Shown here: positions 1-9,900 of the stretch, piece by piece
Layout of the letters: each line of letters starts with the position of its first letter
How positions within the stretch are numbered: position 1 is the first letter of the stretch
Assembly: GCA_035939775.1 (NCBI GenBank)
Contig: DASZFO010000309.1
Coordinates: 1 to 64,000, forward strand
Direction of reading: 5' to 3'
DNA: 64,000 nt
Source: Pirellulales bacterium
GTDB lineage: Bacteria; Planctomycetota; Planctomycetia; Pirellulales; DATAWG01
The notes under the pieces: generated by a model
What the model was told of the DNA's origin: nothing
The model's input: only the letters and a program-made list of their open reading frames with translations
The model's database searches: none
Position numbers and translations under genes: made by a program

Positions 1-188
1 AGGTCCAACTCCAATGCTTCGATCTGCTTAGCCATCGCACTGCCCTCAATTGAGAATAACGTTTCGGGGGCACCCCCCTTCTGCAACACTCCTTCCAACA
101 GAGCAGATTTTCCACCAACAATCGAGACGCTCACCCGTCCAAGTCCCAAATCAAATTCGGCGGCAATTGGCATCCTTTCGGTCCACAT
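1..188 (-). CDS. Partial unknown protein, 5' end only
   Basis: A reading frame on the minus strand stays open from an ATG at 188 (or a second ATG at 173) to the left edge, giving about 62 codons. The visible part begins MWTERMPIAAEFDLGLG and continues with a Gly/Val-rich stretch. I recognise no family. It lies divergently from the pilM-like gene, which fits a real gene start, but the fragment is short and I see no strong ribosome binding site. It could be spurious. Confidence 0.35.
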   Translation of the reverse strand, partial: MWTERMPIAAEFDLGLGRVSVSIVGGKSALLEGVLQKGGAPETLFSIEGSAMAKQIEALELD

Positions 189-243
189 TTCGATGATAAC
201 CGATCGCCTACTTATTTTCATTATCCGTTCGGGTGGAATCTGT

Positions 244-273
244 TTGACAGCCGGTTTCCCGGCTCGCTAGATT
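244..273 (+). promoter_or_regulatory. Possible sigma70-type promoter of the pilM-like operon
   Basis: A perfect TTGACA at 244-249 is followed after 18 bases by TAGATT at 268-273, about 100 bases before the pilM-like ATG. A small inverted repeat (AGCCGG at 249-254, CCGGCT at 259-264) lies between the two boxes and could bind a regulator. Planctomycete promoter rules are poorly known, so this is a motif match only. Confidence 0.3.
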
Positions 274-376
274 ATAGGGAGCAAGGTCGGCGGTCCTGGC
301 TGATTCTTGGTCGACCCGTTCGTGGTTGCCAGGATGCAATGCGCCGACTGCTGGAACCGGGACGAGGACCATTCGC

Positions 377-2539
377 ATGGCGAAGAGCAATGCTATTTGG
401 GGTATCGACATTGGGCAGTGCGCGCTGAAAGCCCTGCGCTGTGTGCCGGGGGACGAGCCGGGCAAGATCACCGCCGATGCCTTCGATTTCATCGAGTATC
501 CCAAGATCTTGAGCCAGCCCGAGGCGGACCCGGTCGAGTTGGTGCGCGACGCCATCGCCCAGTTTCTTTCGCGCAACCAAGTGACGGAAGACCGGGTAGC
601 GATCTCCGTGCCCGGCCAATCGGGCCTGGCGCGGTTCATCAAGCTGCCGCCGGTCGATACGAAGAAAATTCCGGACATCGTGCGCTACGAGGCGCGGCAA
701 CAAATCCCGTTCGCGCTCGAAGATGTGGTCTTCGATTGGCAGCAGATGGCCGGCGGCACCGAGGAGGATGGTTTTTCGCTGGAGACAGAAGTCGGCTTGT
801 TCGCGATGAAGCGCGAGCAAGTGTTCCGCGCGCTGCGGCCGTTCACCGACGCGAATGTCGAGGTGGACATTATCCAGCTCACGCCGCTGGCGCTTTACAA
901 CTTTGTCGTGTTCGACCAAATGCAGGACCTTCCGGCGGTCGAAGATTTCGACGCCAAGGATCCGCCTCCCTCGACGATCGTCGTTTCGCTGGGCACCGAT
1001 ACGACCGACCTGGTGGTGACCAACGGCTACCGCGTCTGGCAACGCAACATCCCCCTTGGCGGGAATCATTTCACGAAGGCCCTGACTAAAGAACTCAAGC
1101 TGACGTTCGCCAAAGCGGAGCATCTGAAGCGCAACGCGCTCAAGGCCGAGGACCCCAAGGCGGTGTTCCTTGCGATGCGCCCCGTGTTCAACGACTTGGT
1201 GACCGAGGTGCAGCGCTCGATCAGCTTCTTCCAGAGCGTCGATCGCACCGCCAAGATCGGCCGCGTGATTCCGCTGGGCAACGCGATGAAGTTGCGCGGG
1301 CTGCAGAAGTACCTGGGCCAAAGCCTGGGATATGAAGTGGTCGAGTTGAAGGAGTATCGCGGTCTCGCGGGAGCGGGAGTCGTCGCCACTCCGGCGTTTA
1401 AGGACAATCTCTTGTCGTTCGGGGTTTGTTACGGTCTGGCCCTGCAAGGGCTCAAGCAAGCTCAGCTCGCCACGAATCTCATTCCGCCGGAGATCATCAA
1501 GGACCGCTTGATCCGAGCCAAGAAGCCCTGGGCCGTGGCGACCGTCGCGGCGCTCTTGTTGGGTTGCACGGCGGGTTTCTTCGGCGTCTGGCGCTCGTAC
1601 AATTCGGTCCGCGCGGATCAGGCGATGAAAGAGGCAATGGACAGGGCCGAGTCCGAGACAAAACGAGCCAACGAACTCAAGTCGGGCTACGACGACGCGA
1701 CGACGCAGTTCAATTCAGTCAAGGAAATTGCGAACCGGCTCAACAGCATCAATGAGCGGCGCTTGCTCTGGCCGGAAGTGCTCAAGGCAATCGGCGACTG
1801 CGTTCCCCAGGATCCGCCGGATTTCAAGCTGGTGGCCGACAACCCGCAGAATAAGAAGATCGAAGATCTCTTAGCGGAACTTGCCGTCAAGGTCCATTCG
1901 AGCAAGCGAATATACATCGATTCGCTGGAATGCCAACACGAGTCGAATTTGCACGATTGGTTCGCGGGAGTGCAGCCGAAGTGGACGGCACAGCAATCAG
2001 AGGTCTCGGCAGCGGTAGAGAAAAGTGCGACTGCGCCGGCCCCGGACAATACCGGACAGAGCCCTAATTCCACGGATGCTACCTCAAGCAGCATCGGACC
2101 GAGCGGCGAGGGATGGATTATTGAGATCGTCGGTCACCATTATCACAATCAGTCGTCACCTATCGGCGCTAAATACGTCGTTGAGACGCTAATCAAGAAT
2201 CTGGAGACCAAAGAAATATCCCTACCCTCGTTCAACGGCAAGCCACCCGGCAAGGTGCTTATTAAGGATCTGGGGATCGGCTATCCGGTCCTTTTGACCG
2301 GCGGAAACCCCGAACCAGACGAGATTCCGTTGCCTGGGTATGGCGGCGAAGGCGGGAATCCGCGCCGCGGTAGTGGGGATGAAGGTCAGCCGATTGTCAA
2401 AGCTTTCCGGTTTGATTTCACGGTTGATCTTTGCTGGAAGGAAACGCCGTTGAGCGCGCGTCTTGAGACGGCAAAACCACCCACGACGGATAAACCGGCG
2501 ACCGCCTCTGCCGGTCCCGGGCAACGAAACCCATTGTGA
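377..2539 (+). CDS. pilM: PilM-like actin-fold protein with a fused transmembrane PilN/GspL-like tail
   Basis: Inner-membrane assembly-platform component of a type IV pilus or type II secretion-like machine. Residues 1 to about 350 form a PilM/GspL actin-like ATPase domain, with the phosphate-1 motif WGIDIGQCALKAL at residues 7-19 and a phosphate-2 motif VSLGTDTTDLVV near 203-214. A single membrane helix follows at about 384-405, then a coiled-coil stretch (about 408-460) and a periplasmic region up to residue 720. PilM is normally about 350 residues and soluble, so this is a PilM+PilN-like fusion, the architecture of GspL in type II secretion. The ATG at 377 is chosen because GAGGA lies 8 bases upstream and the family's N-terminus starts here; an in-frame upstream extension has no family similarity. 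It is the first of four co-directional genes ending in a secretin. Confidence 0.85.
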   Translation: MAKSNAIWGIDIGQCALKALRCVPGDEPGKITADAFDFIEYPKILSQPEADPVELVRDAIAQFLSRNQVTEDRVAISVPGQSGLARFIKLPPVDTKKIPDIVRYEARQQIPFALEDVVFDWQQMAGGTEEDGFSLETEVGLFAMKREQVFRALRPFTDANVEVDIIQLTPLALYNFVVFDQMQDLPAVEDFDAKDPPPSTIVVSLGTDTTDLVVTNGYRVWQRNIPLGGNHFTKALTKELKLTFAKAEHLKRNALKAEDPKAVFLAMRPVFNDLVTEVQRSISFFQSVDRTAKIGRVIPLGNAMKLRGLQKYLGQSLGYEVVELKEYRGLAGAGVVATPAFKDNLLSFGVCYGLALQGLKQAQLATNLIPPEIIKDRLIRAKKPWAVATVAALLLGCTAGFFGVWRSYNSVRADQAMKEAMDRAESETKRANELKSGYDDATTQFNSVKEIANRLNSINERRLLWPEVLKAIGDCVPQDPPDFKLVADNPQNKKIEDLLAELAVKVHSSKRIYIDSLECQHESNLHDWFAGVQPKWTAQQSEVSAAVEKSATAPAPDNTGQSPNSTDATSSSIGPSGEGWIIEIVGHHYHNQSSPIGAKYVVETLIKNLETKEISLPSFNGKPPGKVLIKDLGIGYPVLLTGGNPEPDEIPLPGYGGEGGNPRRGSGDEGQPIVKAFRFDFTVDLCWKETPLSARLETAKPPTTDKPATASAGPGQRNPL

Positions 2540-2597
2540 GATCGTTCAGCCGCCAAATCCCCGGCGCAGTCCCGACTCCCTAGCCCATTTCCCTCCC

Positions 2598-4235
2598 ATG
2601 GATCAACTCAGATCATTTCTCGACTTCGTCAAGAAGCAGCACTTCTGGATTCTCTGCGGCCTGGCGATCCTTGTCGGAGTGGGGATCTTCCTTGGCGCCA
2701 AAAGTAAGCTATTGAAGGTCTACGACGAGCAAAAGTCGAGAATCAAGAGCCTCTCGGACGGCTTGACTCCGCTCACGGGCGGCTCCGCGAATCCTAACCG
2801 GAATTGGATCGACCTAGTCAGCGCAAAGACTAAAGAATCTCGCGAGAAAGCCTATGCTGCCTGGGATCAGCATTTTCAGCAGCAGAAGCAAGGAGTCTTT
2901 GTTTGGCCGCAGGGTTTGGGACCGGACTTCATCAAGGATTTTGAGGGGGAGCCGGGCAAGATTTCGACCTCGAAAATGGGAGATTATGGCCCGCTGTATC
3001 AAACCTATATCATTTCCACGATCTTGCCGGGGATGGCGAAGATTGTTGATGCCAAGTGGGAAGCACTTGAGGAAAGCGCTGCGGAAAGTGGCCGTTCTGG
3101 GGTTCGCCAGCGCGGCGCGGCTCCGTTAGCGGAGGGCGCGACCGAGGCCGATCAGCACGACTACAAGGTGATTTGGGACTCGGTCGATCAAACCCACATG
3201 AAGGACAACTATTCTTGGTCCGACCCGCCGACCGAGGCACAGGTGCGATGCGCCCAAGAGGAAATGTGGGTTTTGGAAGCGCTCTTCAAGTCGATTCAAC
3301 GGACAAACTCAGGCGCCAAGGGCTCATTTGACGCCGTCGTTCGGAAGATCGACGCGGTGAAGGTCGCTTATGACGCCACCAATCGCTACCCGCTTGGCGA
3401 AGGAGAAGGCCGCATTCAGGTAACTCGCGCGCCAACCGCGCCAGACGCTACTTCCAGCCTGGGCGGACCAGACGCCGGGGCGGCGTCGCCCAATTGGGAG
3501 CCGCATCGCCCTTACTCGAAGCAAGGGGGCGCGGATTCCGGCCGCGACTTTTCGTCGCCGCGCAGCGGAGGGAGACCGGGGCGTAGTGGCGGGCGCGGAG
3601 GGCGAGACATCGCCCCGCCGCCGATCCAGGAAGCTGCCCCGACAGACGCCGCTGCCGGCCCCGTCGATCCGCTCAACAACGGTCGCTACGTCAACGCCAA
3701 GGGACGACCGCTGACTGCGGCTGACTTGCAAAGCCCGGCTCTTCCGCCCGAATACCGATTGATGGCGTTCAAATTGCGACTCGTGGTGGATGAGTCGCAA
3801 TTACAGCGGGTGGTTGAGGAGTTGGCGAATTCCACCCTGCCGCTCGAGGTTCGCGAGGTGCGAATCAACGTCGCCGCCGACGTCACGGAACCTGGTGCCC
3901 AAAGGGGCCGTGGCAGTCGGCAAACGAACTCATTGGCGTCGGCGGCCGGCGGAGCGACGCACAATGCGACTCTGGATATCCGAGGGGTCGCCTACCTAAT
4001 CAATGCGCCCGATCGGGCCAAGCTGGGGTTGCCCGCGACGGTTGAATCGCCCGCGGGGAGCGTGCCTCCGGCGACCGGCAACTCGACGACGCAAACTCCG
4101 CCGGTGACCGCGCCGACCGGTGTAGCGGCCACGACTGGCGCGACCCTGCCTGCTCCCGCCCCAGCCGCGCCGGCACCCGCGGCGGCCGCCCCGCAGACGA
4201 ATGGAGCCGCTGACTCGACGCCACCGAGCAAGTGA
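2598..4235 (+). CDS. Single-pass membrane protein of the pilM-secretin block, possibly PilO/GspM-like
   Basis: A 545-residue protein with a short cytoplasmic N-terminus, one membrane helix at residues 15-34 and a long extracytoplasmic part. Its place after the PilM-like gene and its topology match PilN/PilO or GspM, but I cannot prove homology. A conserved-looking alpha/beta block (RLMAFKLRLVVDESQLQ, near residues 387-403) recalls the ferredoxin-like periplasmic domain of that group. Around residues 314-338 is an Arg/Gly-rich low-complexity linker, and the last 50 residues are Ala/Pro-rich. The ATG at 2598 is preferred over an upstream in-frame start because the helix then sits in the standard N-terminal position. 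It follows the pilM-like gene after 58 bases and is probably co-transcribed. Confidence 0.6.
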   Translation: MDQLRSFLDFVKKQHFWILCGLAILVGVGIFLGAKSKLLKVYDEQKSRIKSLSDGLTPLTGGSANPNRNWIDLVSAKTKESREKAYAAWDQHFQQQKQGVFVWPQGLGPDFIKDFEGEPGKISTSKMGDYGPLYQTYIISTILPGMAKIVDAKWEALEESAAESGRSGVRQRGAAPLAEGATEADQHDYKVIWDSVDQTHMKDNYSWSDPPTEAQVRCAQEEMWVLEALFKSIQRTNSGAKGSFDAVVRKIDAVKVAYDATNRYPLGEGEGRIQVTRAPTAPDATSSLGGPDAGAASPNWEPHRPYSKQGGADSGRDFSSPRSGGRPGRSGGRGGRDIAPPPIQEAAPTDAAAGPVDPLNNGRYVNAKGRPLTAADLQSPALPPEYRLMAFKLRLVVDESQLQRVVEELANSTLPLEVREVRINVAADVTEPGAQRGRGSRQTNSLASAAGGATHNATLDIRGVAYLINAPDRAKLGLPATVESPAGSVPPATGNSTTQTPPVTAPTGVAATTGATLPAPAPAAPAPAAAAPQTNGAADSTPPSK

Positions 4236-4319
4236 GGCTGCTTGGGGACGACGTTCGTGTGGCGTAGGCCAATCGACATTTTTTTCCGACCGGAACCGGG
4301 AAATTGAAGGAGGTGGAAG

Positions 4320-6554
4320 ATGAGGGCCAAGCTGAAATTCGACACTGCGATCATCAAGGACTTCTTCAAGGAGCACGGGGAGAAATTCGTGTTCGCCTTT
4401 GGAGTTCTTGTCATGCTCTATTTCGTCTATTTCATCTTCAAACAGGAGACCCTGCCTGCGGATCTTCAAGCGTCGGCACTGAAGTCCAAGAGTGATCAGG
4501 CCCAAATAAACGTTGATGGCTCGCAGCCTCCGGGCGAAGTCAGCGGCCTGAAGCCGATCGAGGTTCCTGGTAAAGTTACGGCAATTCAGCCGGAAGGATA
4601 CGACTCTCCGCCGTTCGTCCGGCCCGTGGGAGTCTTTGACGACGAGAAAAAGCGGACCGATCCGAATCTTTTGCCGGTGATCGGGCTGCAAGCGACCGGC
4701 GGGCGCGGCGCGATCGCATTGGTGGGCAGTGGTCCCGGCGGCGGTGGAATCGGCGCTGGCGCGGCCATGGCCCCCGCGGTCCCGGCGACACGGGGTCCGG
4801 CAGTGGAACCGCCGCGCCCATTGGCACGAGAGCCTGCGCCCGGTGCCGGTGGTCTTCTTGGCGGCCGGACAACCCCAGCAGGGCGACAGCCGGCAACGAG
4901 AGGTGGCGCGACCCCACCGCCTGCGGTGCGCGGCGGGGCGGCGGCTCCCGGCTCCGTCCCAGGCGCGGCGGCAGCGGCCGACGAACCGGTAAACAAGCCG
5001 ATTCCGCCAGGATTTGAGTTGCCCGGCTTTCCGGGCAACGGCAACGCGGAGGCTCGCTATTTCGTGATCGTCACGGGCGCGATCCCGATCGAGCAGCAGG
5101 AGAAGGAATACGCGATGCGCTTCGCCCACGCTCAGCACGCGACGGAAGATCCGAACAAAGGTGGCCGCGGTGGTCCGGCGGGCCGCGATTCCGCGGCGGA
5201 TCACGACACGCCGCGCTACGTCTGGTGGGTACTCGAGCGAACCGATTTGACCAACAAAGGTGATCCGACGGTCATCGGGTTTGGCCAGTTGGAGCAAATC
5301 AAGGCGGACATCAAGAATGGTGCGGATGGAAATCTGGCGAAGAAAGCCTGCAAAGGCGCGGCGGACTACAACAAAATTCTGGAAGGATACCTGGCATGGC
5401 AGGGAAGCGGCGGCGAGGTGGTTCCGGAGGATTACAAGAGCGATCTCTGGCTCACCTGGCCCTTGCCGCCAATTTTGCTCCGCGACTGGGGCCGTGAGGC
5501 CACCAATCCGAAAATCCCGCTGGTCGCGGCACAACCACAAGACGACGCGGCGCCCGCTGCGGCGGTTCCCGACGCGACTCCTGCTGCCAAGCCCGCGGAC
5601 GACCTGTTCGGCAAGGATTCCGGCGCCGCGCTGGCAGCGGGCGGCCAAGCCCCATCGCAGCCCATGCAAAACCGCATCGATCCTTACGCGCGTCGCGGCG
5701 CGGTAGGCCGCGATCCTTATTCCCGTGGTGGCGTTCCCGATCGCTCCGGCAGAGGCGGCAATCCGCGCTGGATTGCCCCCGCGAACGGCCGCGATATGGC
5801 CGCGAATCCCGCGAACGCCGCGGTGGCGGTTCCCTATAAACTGTTCCGCTTCGTCGATTTCGACGTCGAACCGGGGCACTCATATCAATATCGCGTTCAG
5901 CTTGTGCTGCAGAATCCGAACTTCGGAATGCCTCCTGAAGTGCTCATGAAGCCCGAACCCAAGCCCGAGCCGTACCGTGCGACGGACTGGAGCGAACCCT
6001 CTCTCCCGGCGACGGTGCCGCTCGATGCAAAGGTCGTCGGCGAGGGGGTCGATCGTCCAAGGCGCGGCGACGTCAAGGGAAAGACCGGCATCTTGGTCTG
6101 GGACACGAAGGACGCGGTCGAGTTGCTCGCTAAGGTCGATCTGGATTTGGGCGCGGTGGCCAATTTCATGAAGAAAAAGGTGGACGACGTCGTCGATCCG
6201 ACAGCGCAGAATCGGCACGATTTCGTTGCCGATTTCAAGGCCGACGCGGCACTGATCGACACGCGCGGCGGGGACGAAAAGGCCGCGGAGAGCGGCGAGC
6301 CGGCAGAGTTGCTGTTTCTCGTCGCCGGCAAGGATGGCAAGCCCGACCAATTGGTCGTCGTCACTCCGGCGTCCGACAAACATACCATCGCGGATTGGGA
6401 AAAGACGCACAAAGTGCCGGCGGATTTGGACGCCGCCGCCGAAGCGACGGCGCCCGCTGCCGGAAGTCGGGGTCGTTCCGCTCCGTCGAACCTCCTGAAT
6501 CCCGGGCCCGGCCGAACCCCTGCCACCACAGCCACGCCGCGGGGCGGCCGATAG
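4320..6554 (+). CDS. Single-pass membrane protein of the pilM-secretin block, function unknown
   Basis: A 744-residue protein with one N-terminal membrane helix (residues 23-40, FVFAFGVLVMLYFVYFIF) and a large extracytoplasmic part. Residues about 130-240 and 400-500 are Ala/Gly/Pro-rich linkers. Two better-ordered segments lie around 245-390 (starting ARYFVIVTGAIPIEQQ) and around 505-640, the latter containing FRFVDFDVEPGHSYQYRVQL, which reads like a fibronectin-type beta-sandwich strand pattern. By position it could take the PilP/GspC role of linking the inner-membrane platform to the secretin, but no family signature proves this. AAGGAGGTGG at 4307-4316 is a near-perfect Shine-Dalgarno sequence and fixes the ATG at 4320. 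Confidence 0.6.
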   Translation: MRAKLKFDTAIIKDFFKEHGEKFVFAFGVLVMLYFVYFIFKQETLPADLQASALKSKSDQAQINVDGSQPPGEVSGLKPIEVPGKVTAIQPEGYDSPPFVRPVGVFDDEKKRTDPNLLPVIGLQATGGRGAIALVGSGPGGGGIGAGAAMAPAVPATRGPAVEPPRPLAREPAPGAGGLLGGRTTPAGRQPATRGGATPPPAVRGGAAAPGSVPGAAAAADEPVNKPIPPGFELPGFPGNGNAEARYFVIVTGAIPIEQQEKEYAMRFAHAQHATEDPNKGGRGGPAGRDSAADHDTPRYVWWVLERTDLTNKGDPTVIGFGQLEQIKADIKNGADGNLAKKACKGAADYNKILEGYLAWQGSGGEVVPEDYKSDLWLTWPLPPILLRDWGREATNPKIPLVAAQPQDDAAPAAAVPDATPAAKPADDLFGKDSGAALAAGGQAPSQPMQNRIDPYARRGAVGRDPYSRGGVPDRSGRGGNPRWIAPANGRDMAANPANAAVAVPYKLFRFVDFDVEPGHSYQYRVQLVLQNPNFGMPPEVLMKPEPKPEPYRATDWSEPSLPATVPLDAKVVGEGVDRPRRGDVKGKTGILVWDTKDAVELLAKVDLDLGAVANFMKKKVDDVVDPTAQNRHDFVADFKADAALIDTRGGDEKAAESGEPAELLFLVAGKDGKPDQLVVVTPASDKHTIADWEKTHKVPADLDAAAEATAPAAGSRGRSAPSNLLNPGPGRTPATTATPRGGR

Positions 6555-6961
6555 TGGCTGAGAGTCGTGGCCCGGAAGTTGCCGTGCCATTTTTGCCGTC
6601 CTGACTTGCTCACACCCTGCGTCTTGTAGCAGCTTGACGGATTGGCGAGCGATGGGGCGGAGCGTTTTTGAGAAATTCGCTCAATTCCCGGCAAGTGGTC
6701 TTGACCAGTCGAAGCCTTGCCGGTATCTATCCCACCCTCTTCTGCCAGTTCCCGACGGAACTCAGGGACGATTGTCGTGTTTGGCTTCGCGGACGGACCG
6801 CCGTCGAGCGAAGCGGTGACGAACGGATGTCGTGGCCGCCATTCTCATCTGGCCGCGCCATCGGATTCGCGCCGCGGCGCTTTGCAAAGCCAACGGACCG
6901 ATTCCGTCGGGGCAAGAATCCAATCCGCGGGAACGCTGCGCTTCTCAAAAGGAGAACCGGG
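6555..6961. other. 407-base spacer before the secretin gene
   Basis: No gene can be supported here. The secretin reading frame happens to stay open upstream to a TTG at 6668, but the peptide it would encode is Arg/Ser-rich with no secretion signal, and the true start is placed at 6962. I see no terminator with a T-run after the preceding gene and no convincing promoter boxes, so co-transcription with the upstream genes is undecided. Confidence 0.4.
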
Positions 6962-9900
6962 TTGAATACCTCGTCATCACGGCTCGTCGGCACGTTGACC
7001 CTCATCCTGGGCCTCGCGCCCGCAATTGCCAGGGCCATGCCTCAAGCGGGCTCGGTGCAAGTCTGGATTTTCGCCGCGGCCGTCGGCGATGACGGCCAAT
7101 CCGATCTCGCGCAGGCCGATGATCTGCTCCGCCAGGCCCGCAAAGCGATGGCCGAGGGGCATCTGCAATTGGCCGACTCGTGCGTCTCTCGGGCCGAAGC
7201 GCTCAACCCGAAATATAGCATTTTCCACATCGGCGACACCCCTACCAAATGCCGACAGGATTTGAACAAGCGGCTCGGGATCCGGACTGCGCCCGGCGAT
7301 CATTCGCCCGCTAGCGCCGCCGCGCCAACTGACAAGTCGTCCGAAAATACGCCCAAGGATCCCTTTCTGACTCGTCACGACGCCGATTCCTCGGCCGAGA
7401 CCACTTCGGCGGCCGGCACGAACGATCGCGTCCCGATGCGTTTGCCTCCGGTCGATTCTCTCGCTACCACCCCAGCGCCTTGGAACTCGCAAACTGCGGG
7501 CAACTATCCCTCGACCGGTGCCCCGCCGCTGAGGCTCGCTCCCCATGCGGCTGCGCCCACGACTCCGAAGGCTCAAAGCGACACACTCTTGCTCGGTGCC
7601 CGCAAGGCGCTGGCGGTTGGCGACGTGCAGCGCGCCATCTCGCTGACTGAGCAAGCCAAACGGCTGCAAGTCAACTACGGGGCGACGGACGACAGCCCGG
7701 CTCGAGTTGAAACGCTGGTGCGCAAGTGCTCCGATCTCGCCTCGCCGAGCAATCGCGTCGATTCCGACGCTTACCGTCATCAATACGCCGGCCTGTTGAT
7801 GGAAGAATCCGAAGGGCTGCTGCGCTGGCGCGAGTTCGACGAAGCCGAGCGACTCGCGATGGAGGCCAAGAAATTGCCGGTCCAATACAACCCGATCGAA
7901 ACCCGCCCCGATTCCTTGCTCGAGCGGATCGCCAGCGATCGTCGTCAAGGAGGGCCATCGAGAGGCCCAGACGAAAGCCGCCTTGACGTAGCAACCGTCG
8001 GCGCCGCGGCGAGCAATTCGCTCGTCGGCAGGGCCGGCCCATCGACTGCAAACAAACGGCAAGCCCAGGATATGACTCGACAGGCCCGCGCGGCCTTGGC
8101 GCAGGGTGACGTCGCCCGAGCCGAGCAACTTGCCCGCCAGGCGGATGGCCTCGCCCCGGACACAGCGTTTTCAGGACAGGAAGATCGCCCCTCGCTGCTA
8201 TTGCTCGATATTCAGCGCGCTCGACTGCATGGGGATTCGAGCGTCACAACCGCCGGAGGTGAATTCGCTGTCGACGCGGCCGGCCGGCATTACGCCAACC
8301 AGTCGATTTACGACCCAAACAACGATCCGACCCACGTTGTCACCGCCGGCACCGAAGAGCCAATCGTGCGGCCGCTGCCGTTGCCGCCGACAAGTGGAGA
8401 CGTGCGGGATCCGGCGGCAGTCGATTCCTCGGGCGACAGCGCTCCGCCGGCCGTACAAGCGTTTCGACAGGGCGAGAAGGCGCTGGCCGATGGCAATCGC
8501 GATGAAGCCCTGCGGCTCTTCCGCCAGGCTTACGCCAACCCGGAGCAACTTGATCCAGGCACTCGCCAACGGCTCCAGGATCATCTGCAAATGATGAGCC
8601 CCGCGCAGCCGCCGCGCGGCTCGGGAGACGGTCTGCTCGATGCGGCCGCCGCTCGGCAGCAGTTGCTCGTTCGCCAAGTCTCCGCCGATGTTTCGCGGCT
8701 GCAAGAGACCGCGCGCAAGATGCAGGCCAAGGAGCCGAAAAAGGCCCTGGAGGTCTTGCAAAAGGCCCGAGCGATGGTCGAGGCGACGGCCGATCTGGAC
8801 TCGCAGGCCCGGCAGCAGCTTCTCCGTCGGGTGGACGAAAGCATTCGCGACATGCAGCAATACATCCAAGCGAATCTTGCTCAGATCGAGCTGGATGAAA
8901 AGAACCGCGCGGTACACGAGGAAGTCGATCAGCACCGCAAGATGAAGCTCGAGATCAGCGAGAAGCTCGCCGGCATGGTCGATGACTACAACAAGCTCGT
9001 CGAAGAGCGCCGTTATCCCGAGGCGGAGATCGTCGCCAAGCGGGCCGCCGAAATGGATCCCGACAACCCGGTCGTGATCCAAATGGTCACCGTGAGCAAG
9101 GCCTTGCGCCGGCAGGCGACCGATCTTTCAATCAAGGATGAGAAAGAAGAAGCGGTCGTCAAGGCCTTTGAAGACGTCGATCGAGCGGGAGTGCCCTTTA
9201 ACGATGATATCCGCTTCATAAACAAGCCCGACTGGGAACGCCTCACCAAGACGCGCATGCAGTTGGCCGATGACAAACAGCGCCGCAGCGCCGGCGATTT
9301 GGAAATCGAGCAGAAGCTGACCACCCCCGTATCGCTCAAGTTCCATCAGGCGGCGTTGGGCGAGGTCCTCGCCTATCTGCAAAAGGTCACTCAGGTCAAT
9401 ATGCACATCGATCAGCAGGGGTTGCAGGCGGAGGGCGTGACCACGGATCAGCCAATATCGATCGATTTGACGCGCGACATCCAGCTTAAAAGCGCCTTGG
9501 CGTTGATCCTTGAGCCGCTCCACTTGAGCTACGTCATCAAGAACGAGGTGCTCGATATCACCAGCGAGGACAAGCGTCACGGCCAGGTGATTACCAAGAG
9601 TTATCCAGTGGCCGACCTGGTGATCCCGATTCCGAATTTCGGCCCGAACGGCCGCGAAGGGATCAACGGAGCGCTGTGGGAAGCGTACAATCGCCTAGGT
9701 TGGGGCGAAGGAAATAACGGCGCTTTCGCCGGGGCGCCCCCGGTAATGGCGGTGGCCAGCGACACCGGCGCGAAGACGAACGCGATGCTCAATCCGGCCG
9801 TGGCCGCGCAAATGCGCACGCTCGGCATCCCCGGCACCGGGCAAATCCAGACCGGTCAACCGCAGCCGAACCAATTCGGCCCCGGCGGACTCAAGGGAGG

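Noticed and set aside
272-1459. Long minus-strand frame opposite the pilM-like gene
   Set aside because: It is the antisense shadow of a clearly conserved coding frame; the encoded peptide is His/Arg/Leu-rich with no family pattern.
3996-5879. 627-codon minus-strand frame
   Set aside because: Antisense of the third pilus-block gene in GC-rich DNA; Arg-rich nonsense composition and no ribosome binding site.
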